The notes under the pieces were generated by a model. The model saw nothing but the letters and a program-made list of their open reading frames with translations. It made no database searches and was not told the DNA's origin. Below are positions 1-7,878 of a stretch of 30,845 bases of DNA, one piece after another (positions within the stretch are counted from its first letter, which is position 1; each line of letters starts with the position of its first letter). The position numbers were made by a program, and so were the translations under genes. This DNA comes from CAYOBW01 sp964402115 (GTDB taxonomy: Bacteria; Verrucomicrobiota; Kiritimatiellia; UBA8416; CAYOBW01): assembly GCA_964402115.1 (NCBI GenBank), contig CAYOBW010000057.1, positions 1-30,845 on the forward strand, written 5' to 3'.

Positions 1-899
1 GGGGCGGCCGCGGGCGCGGCGAGCGCGGCGGCCACCTCGGCGAGAGCCGTGGCGCGCGGTTCGTCGGCGGGCAAGGCGCGGGCGGCGTCAGCGGCGCACC
101 CCCGCCGTTGCAGCCAGGCCGCCAGCCGCGCCGTCGCGCCCGGCCGGGCGGTTTGCGCCTGGCGGGGGAGCGCGGTCCGGAGGGTGTCGGTCAACAGCCG
201 CACGTCGGCGTCCGTCAGGTGGGTGCGTTGCGCAGCCTGCTCGAGCAAGCCGGCCTGGGCCCCGGCCAGCGCGCCAGCGTCGCGCGGGGCGGTGGCCCAG
301 GCGCACAAGGCGGTGACCGGGAGCTGCGTGTGCCAGCGCAGCAGGGAGAACCAGGCGGTGGGGCCGGCCTCGGCGCATGCGGGAGAGGGCGCGGCGGCGG
401 CGGGGTCCAGGGCGCAGCGCGTCAGCGCCGCGTGGGCGGCGATGCGGCTGGCGGTCCAGCCCAGCGTACCGTCGCGGTAGCGGGTTTCGGCGGCGCGGGC
501 GCAGTCGTCGGCCCGTGCCAGCAACGCGCGCGCTGCGTGGGTCTGCCCGGCGCCGGCGTGCGCGGTGGCGAGGTCGGCGAGGAGGGCGCCCTGCTGCCAG
601 GTATGGATGCGTGCGGCGCAGGCCTCGGCCTGCGCCAGGTCGCCGCGGGCGAGCCAGGCGCGCGCCGTGCTTTCGAGCACGCGCCCCTGTTCCCGCAGCC
701 AGAGATCGTCATCGGTCGGCATGCCTGCGGCCAGGGCGGCCGCCCAGGCGAGCGGCTCGCAAGGCGCCGGGGTTGGCGGCGGAAGCGTCGCCGCGGGCGC
801 CAGGCCAACGACCAGGCACACGCCCGCCAGCCCCGTCAGGGTCTGCCGGAGCCGGTCCGTCGCGCGCGTGGGCCTGGTTGCGTGTTTCAGCATCTGCAT
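1..899 (-). CDS. secreted alanine-rich TPR-like helical-repeat protein, C-terminus beyond the window
   Basis: On the minus strand a frame opens at ATG 899 and stays open to position 1, so the C-terminus lies outside the window (299 codons visible). A basic N-terminus is followed by a hydrophobic stretch (LTGLAGVCLVVGLAPAA, about residues 20-36) typical of a Sec signal peptide, so export is expected. The rest is helical and Ala/Leu/Arg rich with degenerate TPR-like pairs, for example ALLADLATAHAGAG and TALAEVAAALAAPAA, implying a protein-interaction scaffold. I recognise no enzymatic motif. A second in-frame ATG lies at 893. Neither start has a Shine-Dalgarno sequence, but a TACGAT -10-like hexamer (906-911) sits just upstream, compatible with a leaderless mRNA. 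The frame was preferred over others because only it gives a signal peptide and a balanced composition rather than Arg/Pro-rich shadow sequence. Function unknown. Confidence 0.7.
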   Translation of the reverse strand, partial: MQMLKHATRPTRATDRLRQTLTGLAGVCLVVGLAPAATLPPPTPAPCEPLAWAAALAAGMPTDDDLWLREQGRVLESTARAWLARGDLAQAEACAARIHTWQQGALLADLATAHAGAGQTHAARALLARADDCARAAETRYRDGTLGWTASRIAAHAALTRCALDPAAAAPSPACAEAGPTAWFSLLRWHTQLPVTALCAWATAPRDAGALAGAQAGLLEQAAQRTHLTDADVRLLTDTLRTALPRQAQTARPGATARLAAWLQRRGCAADAARALPADEPRATALAEVAAALAAPAAA

Positions 900-921
900 C
901 TGTAGATCGTATCCGGTAAAC

Positions 922-984
922 GCGCCGCCCCTGGAGCGGGGCGGCGCACGGCGGAGGCGGCGGCGGCTGCCAGGCGCCGCCGCC
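922..984 (-). terminator. two adjacent GC hairpins downstream of the beta-helix gene
   Basis: The short gap between the stop at 998 and the next minus-strand start at 899 holds two perfect inverted repeats. One has 10-bp arms at 956-965 and 975-984 with a 9-base loop. The other has 10-bp arms at 922-931 and 938-947 with a 6-base loop. Read on the minus strand the second is followed by only a short T run (GTTTACC), so classical intrinsic termination is uncertain. Transcript-end stabilisation is an alternative. Confidence 0.4.
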
Positions 985-997
985 GCGGGGCGGACGG

Positions 998-3088
998 CTA
1001 CTCGCGCGTCACGCGCATGAACTGCACCTTCGCACCGCTGTCGTCGGAGAACCACGCGCTGGCGCCCGTGCCGGTCACGTGGCCCAGGGTCTGCCAGGCG
1101 CCGGTCACGAGGTTGGTGGTTCCGTCCACGCGATAGCGCGCGCCGGCATCCGTCGCGAACTGGATCGAGGGGTGCAGCCCGATGGCCGCGACGCCCACGG
1201 TGGCGTTCGTGTTCATGCTCGTGTCGGTCAGCCCGAGCTTCGCGATCAGGGTCCAGCCGGCCAGCCAGTTATGCGTCGGGCTGAAGGCGCCGATGTAGTC
1301 CGCAGGGGAGTAGAACCCGTCGTGCGGCGGCAGGGGCGCGCTGGCGACCGCCGCGTTCGCGGCGCAGGGATTGAGGTTGGTGATCGCGTACACGTTCTTG
1401 GCCGTCAGGTCCGAGTTCGGGTCCAGCAAGCGGCTGAGGCCGGCGATCGGGCTGGCCGCCACAACGGCGTTGCCATAGGCGGCATCGAGGAAGTCAACGG
1501 CCAGCGTCCCGGCGGACGGCTTCATGGACACGTGCGGATCGAAGTCCTTGCTGCCGGCATTTTCGTAACCGGCGCGCAGGGCGATTTCTGCGAAATCGCG
1601 CGGCATCACCGTTCCGGCGATGTTGTGGAACAGGCAGTTGCGCACTTCGAGCTGCAGGCCGTCCCTCTGCGTCGTGTAGAGACCCTCGTTCGGGAAGGCG
1701 GCATTGCCGTTCGCCGGCCACACGTTGAACGCCGTGGTGGCGCGCGTCTGGCAGTCGAACGCATAGCCGTTCAGCACCCGGTCGTTGCGGGCTTCGACCA
1801 CGACGCCGGCGCCGCGGAAGTCCATCATGATCGAGTTGCGAATCTGCGGTCCCGCGTTGTCGCGGCAGAGGATCGCGCTGTTGGCGTCCACCTGATCGCT
1901 GGCTTCGTTGGCGGCCGGACTGCCCACCAGGGTCAGCCCATCCGTCGGGCCCTTGCCGATCAGCGTGAGGTTGTACCACTGCGAGAGCCCCAGGGGCTGG
2001 CTGCGATCGTTGCCGGTCGAACCGTCGATCTCCATGCCTTTGTCCCCCCAGGCGGAACCGACGACGCTGACATACGAGCCGGCGCCCTCGTCGTTGACGA
2101 TGTCATGGACGGCGCCCTGCACGCCCAGCAGGAACTGCGCCTTGCCGCGATAGCCCTCGTCCGAATCGAAGCCGTCGTCACCGAACGCCCAGGCCGCCAG
2201 GTACTTCGTGTTCACCGTGCCGCCGAACCATTCCACGGCGTCGTCAATCGGGTTCATCAACTCGATGTGGTGAATCTCCGTGCCGCGGCCGACGGCGTAG
2301 AGCGAGAGGCCGTTGACTTCCGACGTGCCGGAGATGGGATAGCCGTTGTAGCGGATCGAGAGGTAGGTCAGCACGCCGCTGCTATCGTCATCGTCCAGCG
2401 GGCCGTTGCCGAACTGCGTCGCGGCGCTGTTGGGCAACCCCTCCGCGTAGGCCGTCGTCACCGCCGCCACGGCGCCTTCGGGCGTCGTGCCGTTGGCGAC
2501 CGGGCACTTGCCGATGAGGATTACGCCGCCCCAGTAGCCGAAGGCCGGCTGCCAGATCGAGTAATCGCGGACGCCGTCCGCGCCGAGCCACGGCGCGGCG
2601 TAGGCGTCGTACCCGGGCGCCGCAGCGCCGCCGTTATGGGCGACTGTGCCGGGCGTCATGCCGGGCACGTTGTTGTCCCACATATCGGTGAAGACGATCG
2701 GCTTTTGCGCCGTGCCGCGCGCGAGCAGCAGGCCGCCCTTCGTCACGCAGAGCGTGCCCGGTTTCGCCACGTTCGGGTCGGTCCACGGATAGCCGCGCAC
2801 GACGGTGCCCGGCTCGATGACGAGCACGCAGCCGCTGCCGACGAAGATCGGTCCCTTCAGGATGTACGTCTTGTCCGCCGTCCAGCGCACGACGTTCGTC
2901 AACGTGCTGCCGCTGACGCCGCCGTCATAGATGACCTCGTTGCTGTAGTGGGGCAAGACCCACTCCGAGATGCCGTTCATGCCGCTGCAGGCGACGGTCT
3001 CCCAACTTGTGATCGTCGTCGCCGCGTTGGCCCCGAGGGTCAGCGCCACGCCTGCTACCCATGCCCCTGCCCATATCCATCGGTTCAT
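998..3088 (-). CDS. secreted right-handed beta-helix-type surface protein
   Basis: A 696-residue exported protein. Residues 1-22 form a signal peptide ending in GANA. Residues about 75-145 carry the pattern ILKGPIFV...LVIEPGTVVRG...KGGLLLARGTAQKPIVFTD. That pattern is familiar from large secreted beta-helix proteins of Bacteroidetes and relatives (family knowledge). The middle is rich in Asn, Gly and short strand-turn units (for example LSIRYNG, IHHIELMN, NSIMMDF, VRNCLFHN), as in pectate-lyase-like helices. The last 60 or so residues (YRVDGTTNLVTGAWQTLG, ending VQFMRVTRE) resemble a small C-terminal beta domain that is frequent in Verrucomicrobiota secreted proteins. No catalytic residues are evident, so binding or adhesion is as likely as hydrolysis. 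The start is well supported: a GGAGGAGG Shine-Dalgarno lies just upstream of ATG 3088. It is transcribed divergently from the NYN gene. Confidence 0.85.
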   Translation of the reverse strand: MNRWIWAGAWVAGVALTLGANAATTITSWETVACSGMNGISEWVLPHYSNEVIYDGGVSGSTLTNVVRWTADKTYILKGPIFVGSGCVLVIEPGTVVRGYPWTDPNVAKPGTLCVTKGGLLLARGTAQKPIVFTDMWDNNVPGMTPGTVAHNGGAAAPGYDAYAAPWLGADGVRDYSIWQPAFGYWGGVILIGKCPVANGTTPEGAVAAVTTAYAEGLPNSAATQFGNGPLDDDDSSGVLTYLSIRYNGYPISGTSEVNGLSLYAVGRGTEIHHIELMNPIDDAVEWFGGTVNTKYLAAWAFGDDGFDSDEGYRGKAQFLLGVQGAVHDIVNDEGAGSYVSVVGSAWGDKGMEIDGSTGNDRSQPLGLSQWYNLTLIGKGPTDGLTLVGSPAANEASDQVDANSAILCRDNAGPQIRNSIMMDFRGAGVVVEARNDRVLNGYAFDCQTRATTAFNVWPANGNAAFPNEGLYTTQRDGLQLEVRNCLFHNIAGTVMPRDFAEIALRAGYENAGSKDFDPHVSMKPSAGTLAVDFLDAAYGNAVVAASPIAGLSRLLDPNSDLTAKNVYAITNLNPCAANAAVASAPLPPHDGFYSPADYIGAFSPTHNWLAGWTLIAKLGLTDTSMNTNATVGVAAIGLHPSIQFATDAGARYRVDGTTNLVTGAWQTLGHVTGTGASAWFSDDSGAKVQFMRVTRE

Positions 3089-3327
3089 ATCCAGCCTCCT
3101 CCGCTCGCTATTGTCTACCCGCTACCCGTGTACCTCATGCCGCGCCGGGGTCGCCTGTGGCCGCCCCTTCTTGTTTCGCGTCGGTGTTAGTAAAGCCGCC
3201 CGCCGTCAAATGGGTGTGAGTCACGCGCTAACTTTTCGTTAGGGCCGCTCAAACGCGCCGTAGACAGGAGATTAACCGAGAACTGACAACCGGAAAGGCC
3301 GGCGGTCCGGTATAGTCTGTGGCACGC
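3089..3327. promoter_or_regulatory. divergent intergenic region between the beta-helix and NYN genes
   Basis: This 239-base gap separates two divergent genes and should hold both promoters. Visible are a strong Shine-Dalgarno for the minus-strand gene near 3094-3102, a short inverted repeat (CTAAC 3228-3232, GTTAG 3238-3242, loop TTTTC), and a TATAGT hexamer at 3311-3316 ending 11 bases before the NYN start. A CTGACA at 3283-3288 lies 22 bases upstream of TATAGT, too far for a canonical -35. No ORF in it looks coding. Confidence 0.4.
3311..3316 (+). promoter_or_regulatory. candidate -10 element of the NYN gene
   Basis: TATAGT differs by one base from the TATAAT consensus and ends 11 bases before ATG 3328. 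If transcription began 6-8 bases downstream, the leader would be only a few bases long. That agrees with the absence of a Shine-Dalgarno there. No good -35 hexamer is present at 16-18 bases. Confidence 0.35.
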
Positions 3328-4665
3328 ATGAACGCAGTCGCGACAACGCCCGAAGCCGCAACGCCGCCGGCATGGCCCGCGGGCGTGGCCGTCTTCGTGA
3401 ATCTCGAGAACCTGCTGCGGGCGGCCCCCGTCCAACCGGCGGCGCCGGCCCTCGCGGCCGTCTTCGCGACGGCGGCGCGCCTGGGTCCGGTTGCGGTGCG
3501 GCGCGCGTACGGCAACCTGCATAACGGACACGTGCTCGATTCCGCCGACCGGGCCGGGTTGAACCGGACGATCCAGGACCACCTGCTGCCGGTGGAGCCG
3601 ATCCCCGCGGAGGAGGAGCAGGGCGCTTGGCTGCCGCTGCGCCTGGCCGTGGACGCCTTGACGGCGGCCTTCACGCTGCCCGACGTGCAGTGGTTCGTGT
3701 TCGCCGGCCTGGATGCCGGCGCGGAGCCGCTGTTCGGCAAACTGCACGAAATGGGCCGACGGGTGGCGCTCGTGGGTTGCGGGACGCCCGCCGCCGCCGC
3801 GCCGCGGGGCGTGGCCGGCCCGGTCCTCCGCCAGTTGGCGCCCCCGCCCGCCGCGGTGGCGAAGTTCCAGGGAAGAGCGGTTCCGGCGTTGCCGGCAGCG
3901 GCGGGGCCTGTCGCGTCCGCGCCGCTTTCCGCCGCTGTGTTGCGGTTCTGCGCCGCCCTGGAGGAGGTCCTGCGGAAGGAGCGTCGCCCCGTCGGTGCGG
4001 CGATCGCCTACGAGTTGACCCGTCTCGATCCGGCGCTGGCCGCCGGCTGCGACACCGCGACCGTGCGGCGCCTGGCCGCCCAGGCGGAGGAGGCGGGCTG
4101 CGTCAAGCTCACGCCATACCGCGGCGACGTGCTGGTCACGCCCGTGCAACTGCCCGCCGCCGCCGCAGCGGCCCCGGCTGTTGCGGATGCCACCCTCGCC
4201 CTGCTTCGCGGGCTGATCGAGGCGCGCCTGAAGTGCCCGCTGCCGTCGCGGTTGTTTCGCCAGCGGCTCTACGAAGCCGCGCACGACGTCTGGCCGGAAC
4301 TGCCGCAGGCCAGCCAGCCGGTGACCCTTATCCAGCTATCCTATGCCGTTACCGAGCGCCTGGGCGCCGCCACGGATCAACGCCTCGTGTTCAAGATCCT
4401 CTTCACCCTGTTGCTGGCCGACGTGTTCGTGACCGAAGCGCGCTACAGCCGCCCGCACGACATCCGCGTGCGCGGCCTGGTCCAGCCGGTGGCGTGCTGG
4501 GACGAGCGCTTCGCCTGGGCCTGCCTCACGGGCATCGCGTCCCGGCGCACCCTGTCCGCGGCCGATGCGTCCGCCTTCGGCACGCTGTTCGAGTTGCCGA
4601 CGGTTACCCTCTCCCGCCTCCTCGCCACGCTGCCCCAGTCGCCGCTGGCGCGCGAAGTCGCCTGA
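3328..4665 (+). CDS. NYN/LabA-like (PIN-fold) domain protein with C-terminal winged-helix-like regions
   Basis: A 445-residue cytoplasmic protein. Residues about 19-155 resemble an NYN domain, a PIN-like RNase fold: VAVFVNLENL near the N-terminus, LRLAVDALTAAF in the middle, then the strand-turn-helix WFVFAGLDAGAEPLFGKLHE and GRRVALVG. In active members the first strand carries Asp and the third motif reads like SGDSDF. Here the first is Asn25 and the motif is AGLDAG, so only part of the acidic site survives and activity may be weak or lost. Residues about 210-280 (LEEVLRKERRPVGAAIAYEL...CVKLTPYRGDVLVTPV) look like an OST-HTH/LOTUS-type winged helix. Residues about 290-440 are helical and may hold another. 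Alanine/proline-rich linkers join the parts. ATG 3328 was chosen over the in-frame GTG at 3319; neither has a Shine-Dalgarno. RNA binding or regulation is the likely role, by inference. Confidence 0.65.
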   Translation: MNAVATTPEAATPPAWPAGVAVFVNLENLLRAAPVQPAAPALAAVFATAARLGPVAVRRAYGNLHNGHVLDSADRAGLNRTIQDHLLPVEPIPAEEEQGAWLPLRLAVDALTAAFTLPDVQWFVFAGLDAGAEPLFGKLHEMGRRVALVGCGTPAAAAPRGVAGPVLRQLAPPPAAVAKFQGRAVPALPAAAGPVASAPLSAAVLRFCAALEEVLRKERRPVGAAIAYELTRLDPALAAGCDTATVRRLAAQAEEAGCVKLTPYRGDVLVTPVQLPAAAAAAPAVADATLALLRGLIEARLKCPLPSRLFRQRLYEAAHDVWPELPQASQPVTLIQLSYAVTERLGAATDQRLVFKILFTLLLADVFVTEARYSRPHDIRVRGLVQPVACWDERFAWACLTGIASRRTLSAADASAFGTLFELPTVTLSRLLATLPQSPLAREVA

Positions 4666-4770
4666 ACCTGAAAAAAGGGTGCTCACGATGCTCTGTCTAA
4701 CTATCGCCGTTGATTGCGATCCAAAGCTTTTCTGCAACGTTGTTGTTTGCCGCGACAGCAAAGGATGACC

Positions 4771-6618
4771 ATGCAAACCTTGGGAACCGTTCTGGCGACC
4801 TGCGTCGTCCTCCTCGTCACCCTCACATGCGCCCGCGCCGACCTGACGCACTACTGGCCCTTCGACACCGGCTACGCGGATACAGTCGGCGGCGCCAGCA
4901 GCGCCGCCGTCGGCACCGGCGTCTCCCTGGCGACCACGGCGGGCGAGTACGCGCGTGGCGCGGGGGGACTGCGCATCAACAGCAGCCCAACCTCCGTCGG
5001 CTACGTCGACGTCACGCAGTCCTGCATCCCGAACGGTCAGCAGCAGGTCACCGTCACCGCCTGGTACCGCTACGCCGACATCGGCGGCGACGGTTCCGAC
5101 TCGCGCAAGTACGTCTGGTCGACCGCGCCCGACTACTCCTGCGAGTTCTCGGTCGGCACCGCTCACGATGGCGAGTGGTGGTTCAGGGTCCTCTCCGGGA
5201 CGGCGGTCAACGACATCGACGGCCCCGTGGTCAACGACAACCTCTGGCACCACGTCGCCCTGCTCTGGGACCGCACCGCCAATCGCGCGCGCTACTACCA
5301 CGACGGCGTGCTGCGCGACGACCGCGACACGGCCAGCGTGCCGGGCGACCTCAGCAACTCCACCGGCCTCCACATCGGCGACTACCGCGTCGGCGACGGT
5401 GCGCGCAACTGGGACGGCTATATCGACGATGTGGCGCTCTTCCACCATGCGCTGAGCGACGCCGACGTGCGTAACCTGTTCCACGGCGCCAGCCCGCGGA
5501 ATCTCGGCAATCCCCCGGTTCGCGCCGCCCGCGTCACGATCGCCCCGGCCGCGGGCACCCCCACCTACACGGTCGTCAACCAGAGCCCCGGCTTCAGCGT
5601 CAACTTCCTGAACGCCAATGCTGGCGACCACGAGCTCTACAGTGGCGACTCCCGCCTGCTCCAGACCCATGGCCTGATCATGGGCAGCGCCAACGACGGC
5701 GCCGACAGCGTGCTCTGCGTGGCCGGCGATCTCACCTACACCGGAGGCCCCGACACCCGCTACGACAACGGCATGGGGTTCCCGGCCTTCGACCTGTCGG
5801 GACACGCCGAGAAGAACTTCAACACCGCCTTCGCCTTCTTTCCGTTCGCGTGGGAGGGCGAAGGCTGGATCGGCGCCCATGTCGATCCCAACGGCACGGT
5901 CCTCGCGGGGCCGCACCTGCCGGCGGGAACCACCGTCGCCAAACTCGCCCCCGTGGCGGGCTGGCGCAACGCGGGGCACTACGTGGTCCGCATCCCCAAC
6001 GTCGATGCGCGCCTCAACGGGATGCTCTTCGTGACCGGCGGCGACAACACCACCGTCGGCAACTACGTCTCGGCCGGCGTCCTCCAGCACGCCGACGACG
6101 TGAACGTCGTGCGCGGCGAGGCCACCCTCGGCAGTTGGCACATCCAGGTCCGTACCACCGCCCAGGACGACACCTCCGACGCCGGCGTCGACGGTTCCTT
6201 CAGCTTCCTGTACCTGCCCTACAACACCGTCAACCTCGTCGGCGGGCGCCTCCGCGGCGACGGTGCCGTGCTCAAGGGGACGGGCGGCTTCACGGCAACC
6301 GACGGCACCGGCGCCGGCCAGGTCGACATCCGTATCCCCAACGGCCAGGGCGGCTACCGCTCCGACCAGGACGGCATCCTGCTCCTGACCGACTGCGCCG
6401 TCCTCGGCGACATCAACAGCGGCAACAATCAGGATCCCGTTTCCGGCAACGCGCTGAGTTGGGTCTATGACGGTCCCGGGCAGAAGTTCGTGGTCTCCGG
6501 CTTCGACGCCCCCGGCGGCACGGCCGAGGACACCGATTTCGTGTTTGCGTTCGTGCCTTTCGCGCAGTCGCTTCTGCCGCCATCGCCGACGCAGGGGACG
6601 CTCTTCATCATCAGATAG
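4771..6618 (+). CDS. secreted LamG-domain protein with one three-unit beta repeat module
   Basis: A 615-residue exported protein. Signal peptide at residues 1-23 (hydrophobic TVLATCVVLLVTLTC, then ARA). Residues about 25-239 form a LamG/concanavalin-A-like jelly roll: LTHYWPFD at the start, VTVTAWYRY, DNLWHHVALLWD, YYHDGVL, and GYIDDVALFHHALSDADV at the end, the usual LamG landmarks. Residues about 251-615 are a diverged copy of the module shared with the minus-strand cluster at 16436-25355. It has three units ending in FAFFPFAW, FSFLYLPYN and FVFAFVPFA, and the NAGD motif in unit 1. The protein ends GTLFIIR, matching the tails of those proteins. Start ATG 4771 is preceded by AAAGGA with a 5-base spacer. 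In-frame starts at 4714 and 4765 are less likely because they put a charged or Cys-rich stretch before the signal peptide. Probable carbohydrate binding and surface display; no enzyme motif seen. Confidence 0.85.
   Translation: MQTLGTVLATCVVLLVTLTCARADLTHYWPFDTGYADTVGGASSAAVGTGVSLATTAGEYARGAGGLRINSSPTSVGYVDVTQSCIPNGQQQVTVTAWYRYADIGGDGSDSRKYVWSTAPDYSCEFSVGTAHDGEWWFRVLSGTAVNDIDGPVVNDNLWHHVALLWDRTANRARYYHDGVLRDDRDTASVPGDLSNSTGLHIGDYRVGDGARNWDGYIDDVALFHHALSDADVRNLFHGASPRNLGNPPVRAARVTIAPAAGTPTYTVVNQSPGFSVNFLNANAGDHELYSGDSRLLQTHGLIMGSANDGADSVLCVAGDLTYTGGPDTRYDNGMGFPAFDLSGHAEKNFNTAFAFFPFAWEGEGWIGAHVDPNGTVLAGPHLPAGTTVAKLAPVAGWRNAGHYVVRIPNVDARLNGMLFVTGGDNTTVGNYVSAGVLQHADDVNVVRGEATLGSWHIQVRTTAQDDTSDAGVDGSFSFLYLPYNTVNLVGGRLRGDGAVLKGTGGFTATDGTGAGQVDIRIPNGQGGYRSDQDGILLLTDCAVLGDINSGNNQDPVSGNALSWVYDGPGQKFVVSGFDAPGGTAEDTDFVFAFVPFAQSLLPPSPTQGTLFIIR
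5521..6615 (+). repeat. three-unit beta module, LamG protein copy
   Basis: Protein-level repeat, residues about 251-615. Unit 1 has NANAGDHELY and ends FAFFPFAW...GWIGA. Unit 2 has GHYVVRIPN, GMLFVTGGDN, SWHIQVR, FSFLYLPYN and LVGGRL. Unit 3 has GQVDIRIPN, GILLLTD, KFVVSGFDAPG and FVFAFVPFA. This is one of the two most diverged copies in the window. Confidence 0.65.
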
Positions 6619-6788
6619 CCATGCAAGGTCAATCGTGTGCAGGCTTGTCGGACTGGTCGGCCGACGCTGCCCGCGCCCCTCTCTCCTACTCGTTTGACCG
6701 CATCGCAACAGCACCGGGGGCGCCGCGTACGATTCGACACGTCCGCCGGCGACGCCTTGTGGGAGATGTGAATCTACGCCAACGGCGA

Positions 6789-6817
6789 GTGACGCGGCGT
6801 GAACGGGCCGGTACGAT
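6789..6817 (+). promoter_or_regulatory. candidate sigma70-type promoter of glpQ
   Basis: GTGACG (6789-6794) and TACGAT (6812-6817) are separated by exactly 17 bases and lie about 40 bases upstream of the glpQ start, leaving a leader of roughly 30 bases that contains the Shine-Dalgarno. Each hexamer has two mismatches to consensus. The rest of the gap 6619-6856 shows no coding frame and no clear terminator for the upstream gene. I saw no Pho box. Confidence 0.35.
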
Positions 6818-6856
6818 GCGGTCTGATAGCGCTTCCGGATGAAAGGAGACACCTTG

Positions 6857-7837
6857 ATGCGAGGACGGCGGAATCGAGGGCGCCTATTCGGGGCGGTGGC
6901 GGCGGTGGTCTGCCTGGCTGCCTCCGGGCGGTGCAGGGCGGCGGAAGCGGCGGCACGGCACCCGGGGGGGGTGGTCGTCATCGCGCACCGGGGGGCCAGC
7001 CTGGAACGGCCCGAGCATACGCTGGGGGCCTACCGGCTCGCCATGGAGCAGGGCGCGGACTACATCGAGCCCGACCTCTGCCTGACTGCGGACGGCGTGC
7101 TGATCGCGCTGCACGACGACTCGCTGAACCGCACCACGGACGTTGCCGAGCGGCCGGAGTTCGCCGACCTGTGCCGGACGAACAGCAGGGGCCACGCCTG
7201 CTGGTACCCCGGCGATTTCACGCTCGAGCAGGTCAAGCGGCTGCGAACGCGCCAGTCGAACAGCCGCCGCCCCGCCGAGCACAATGGACGCGAACCGGTC
7301 CCCACCCTGGCCGAAATCGTGGCGCTGGTGCGTGCGTACTGCCGCGAAACCGGACGCAGGGTCGGCATCGTGCCGGAGCTCAAGCAGGGTGGCCGCATGG
7401 TCGAACCGTTCCTGCGCTTCGTGCGCGAACAGAGCCTGGAAGATCCGCGCACGGGCATTCCGATCTACCTGCAGTGCTTCGCGCTCGACACCCTGAAGGC
7501 GTGCCGGCCCCGGCTGCAATCGCCGTGCGCGTGGTTGTTCACCAAGTGGCCCGACCGGAACGAGTGGCCGGCGCTGAAGCAGCAGATCCACACCTTCGCG
7601 GTCCACAAGAGCCTGGCCCTCGCGGACGACGCGACGCCGCGCATTGCGGAGGCGCACGCCGCCGGTTTCGCCGTGTTGGCGTGGACGTTCGCCGACGACA
7701 GTTACGATCGCACGCGCTTTCCCACGGCCGAAGCCGAGCTGCGCGGCGCGCTGGAGAACGGCATCGACGGCTTCTTCACGGACTCGCCCGCCAGTGGCGT
7801 GCGTGTTCGCGACACATTCGCGGCGGCACGCCGGTAG
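6857..7837 (+). CDS. glpQ: periplasmic glycerophosphodiester phosphodiesterase (GlpQ type)
   Basis: A 326-residue enzyme predicted to hydrolyse glycerophosphodiesters to glycerol-3-phosphate and an alcohol outside the inner membrane. The GDPD signature is complete: HRGASLERPEHTL (His44, Arg45, Glu53), YIEPDL (Glu71, Asp73) and LHDDSLNRTTDV (His86). The stretch DFTLEQVKRLR after an insertion of about 40 residues matches the periplasmic GlpQ class rather than the shorter cytosolic UgpQ class. Residues 1-29 are a basic and hydrophobic signal peptide (RRNRGRLFGAVAAVVCLAAS, cleavage near CRA-AEA). AGGAGA at 6844-6849 with a 7-base spacer fixes ATG 6857; the in-frame ATG at 6839 lies upstream of that site. 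A candidate promoter sits at 6789-6817. It is convergent with phnX and next to the phosphonate genes, which suggests a role in phosphorus scavenging. Confidence 0.93.
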   Translation: MRGRRNRGRLFGAVAAVVCLAASGRCRAAEAAARHPGGVVVIAHRGASLERPEHTLGAYRLAMEQGADYIEPDLCLTADGVLIALHDDSLNRTTDVAERPEFADLCRTNSRGHACWYPGDFTLEQVKRLRTRQSNSRRPAEHNGREPVPTLAEIVALVRAYCRETGRRVGIVPELKQGGRMVEPFLRFVREQSLEDPRTGIPIYLQCFALDTLKACRPRLQSPCAWLFTKWPDRNEWPALKQQIHTFAVHKSLALADDATPRIAEAHAAGFAVLAWTFADDSYDRTRFPTAEAELRGALENGIDGFFTDSPASGVRVRDTFAAARR

Positions 7838-7843
7838 GCGCAG

Positions 7844-7868
7844 GGGATCGGTGACACAGGGATCGGTG
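7844..7868. repeat. 10-bp direct repeat between convergent glpQ and phnX
   Basis: GGGATCGGTG occurs at 7844-7853 and again at 7859-7868, a 15-base period, in the 41-base gap between two convergent stop codons. No inverted repeat or T tract that would make a terminator is visible. Its function is unknown. Confidence 0.6.
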
Positions 7869-7878
7869 CCTGGGCCCG

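Noticed and set aside
3228..3242. CTAAC-TTTTC-GTTAG inverted repeat as an operator or terminator
   Set aside because: Arms of only 5 bp, no T tract and no second copy; too weak to call on its own.
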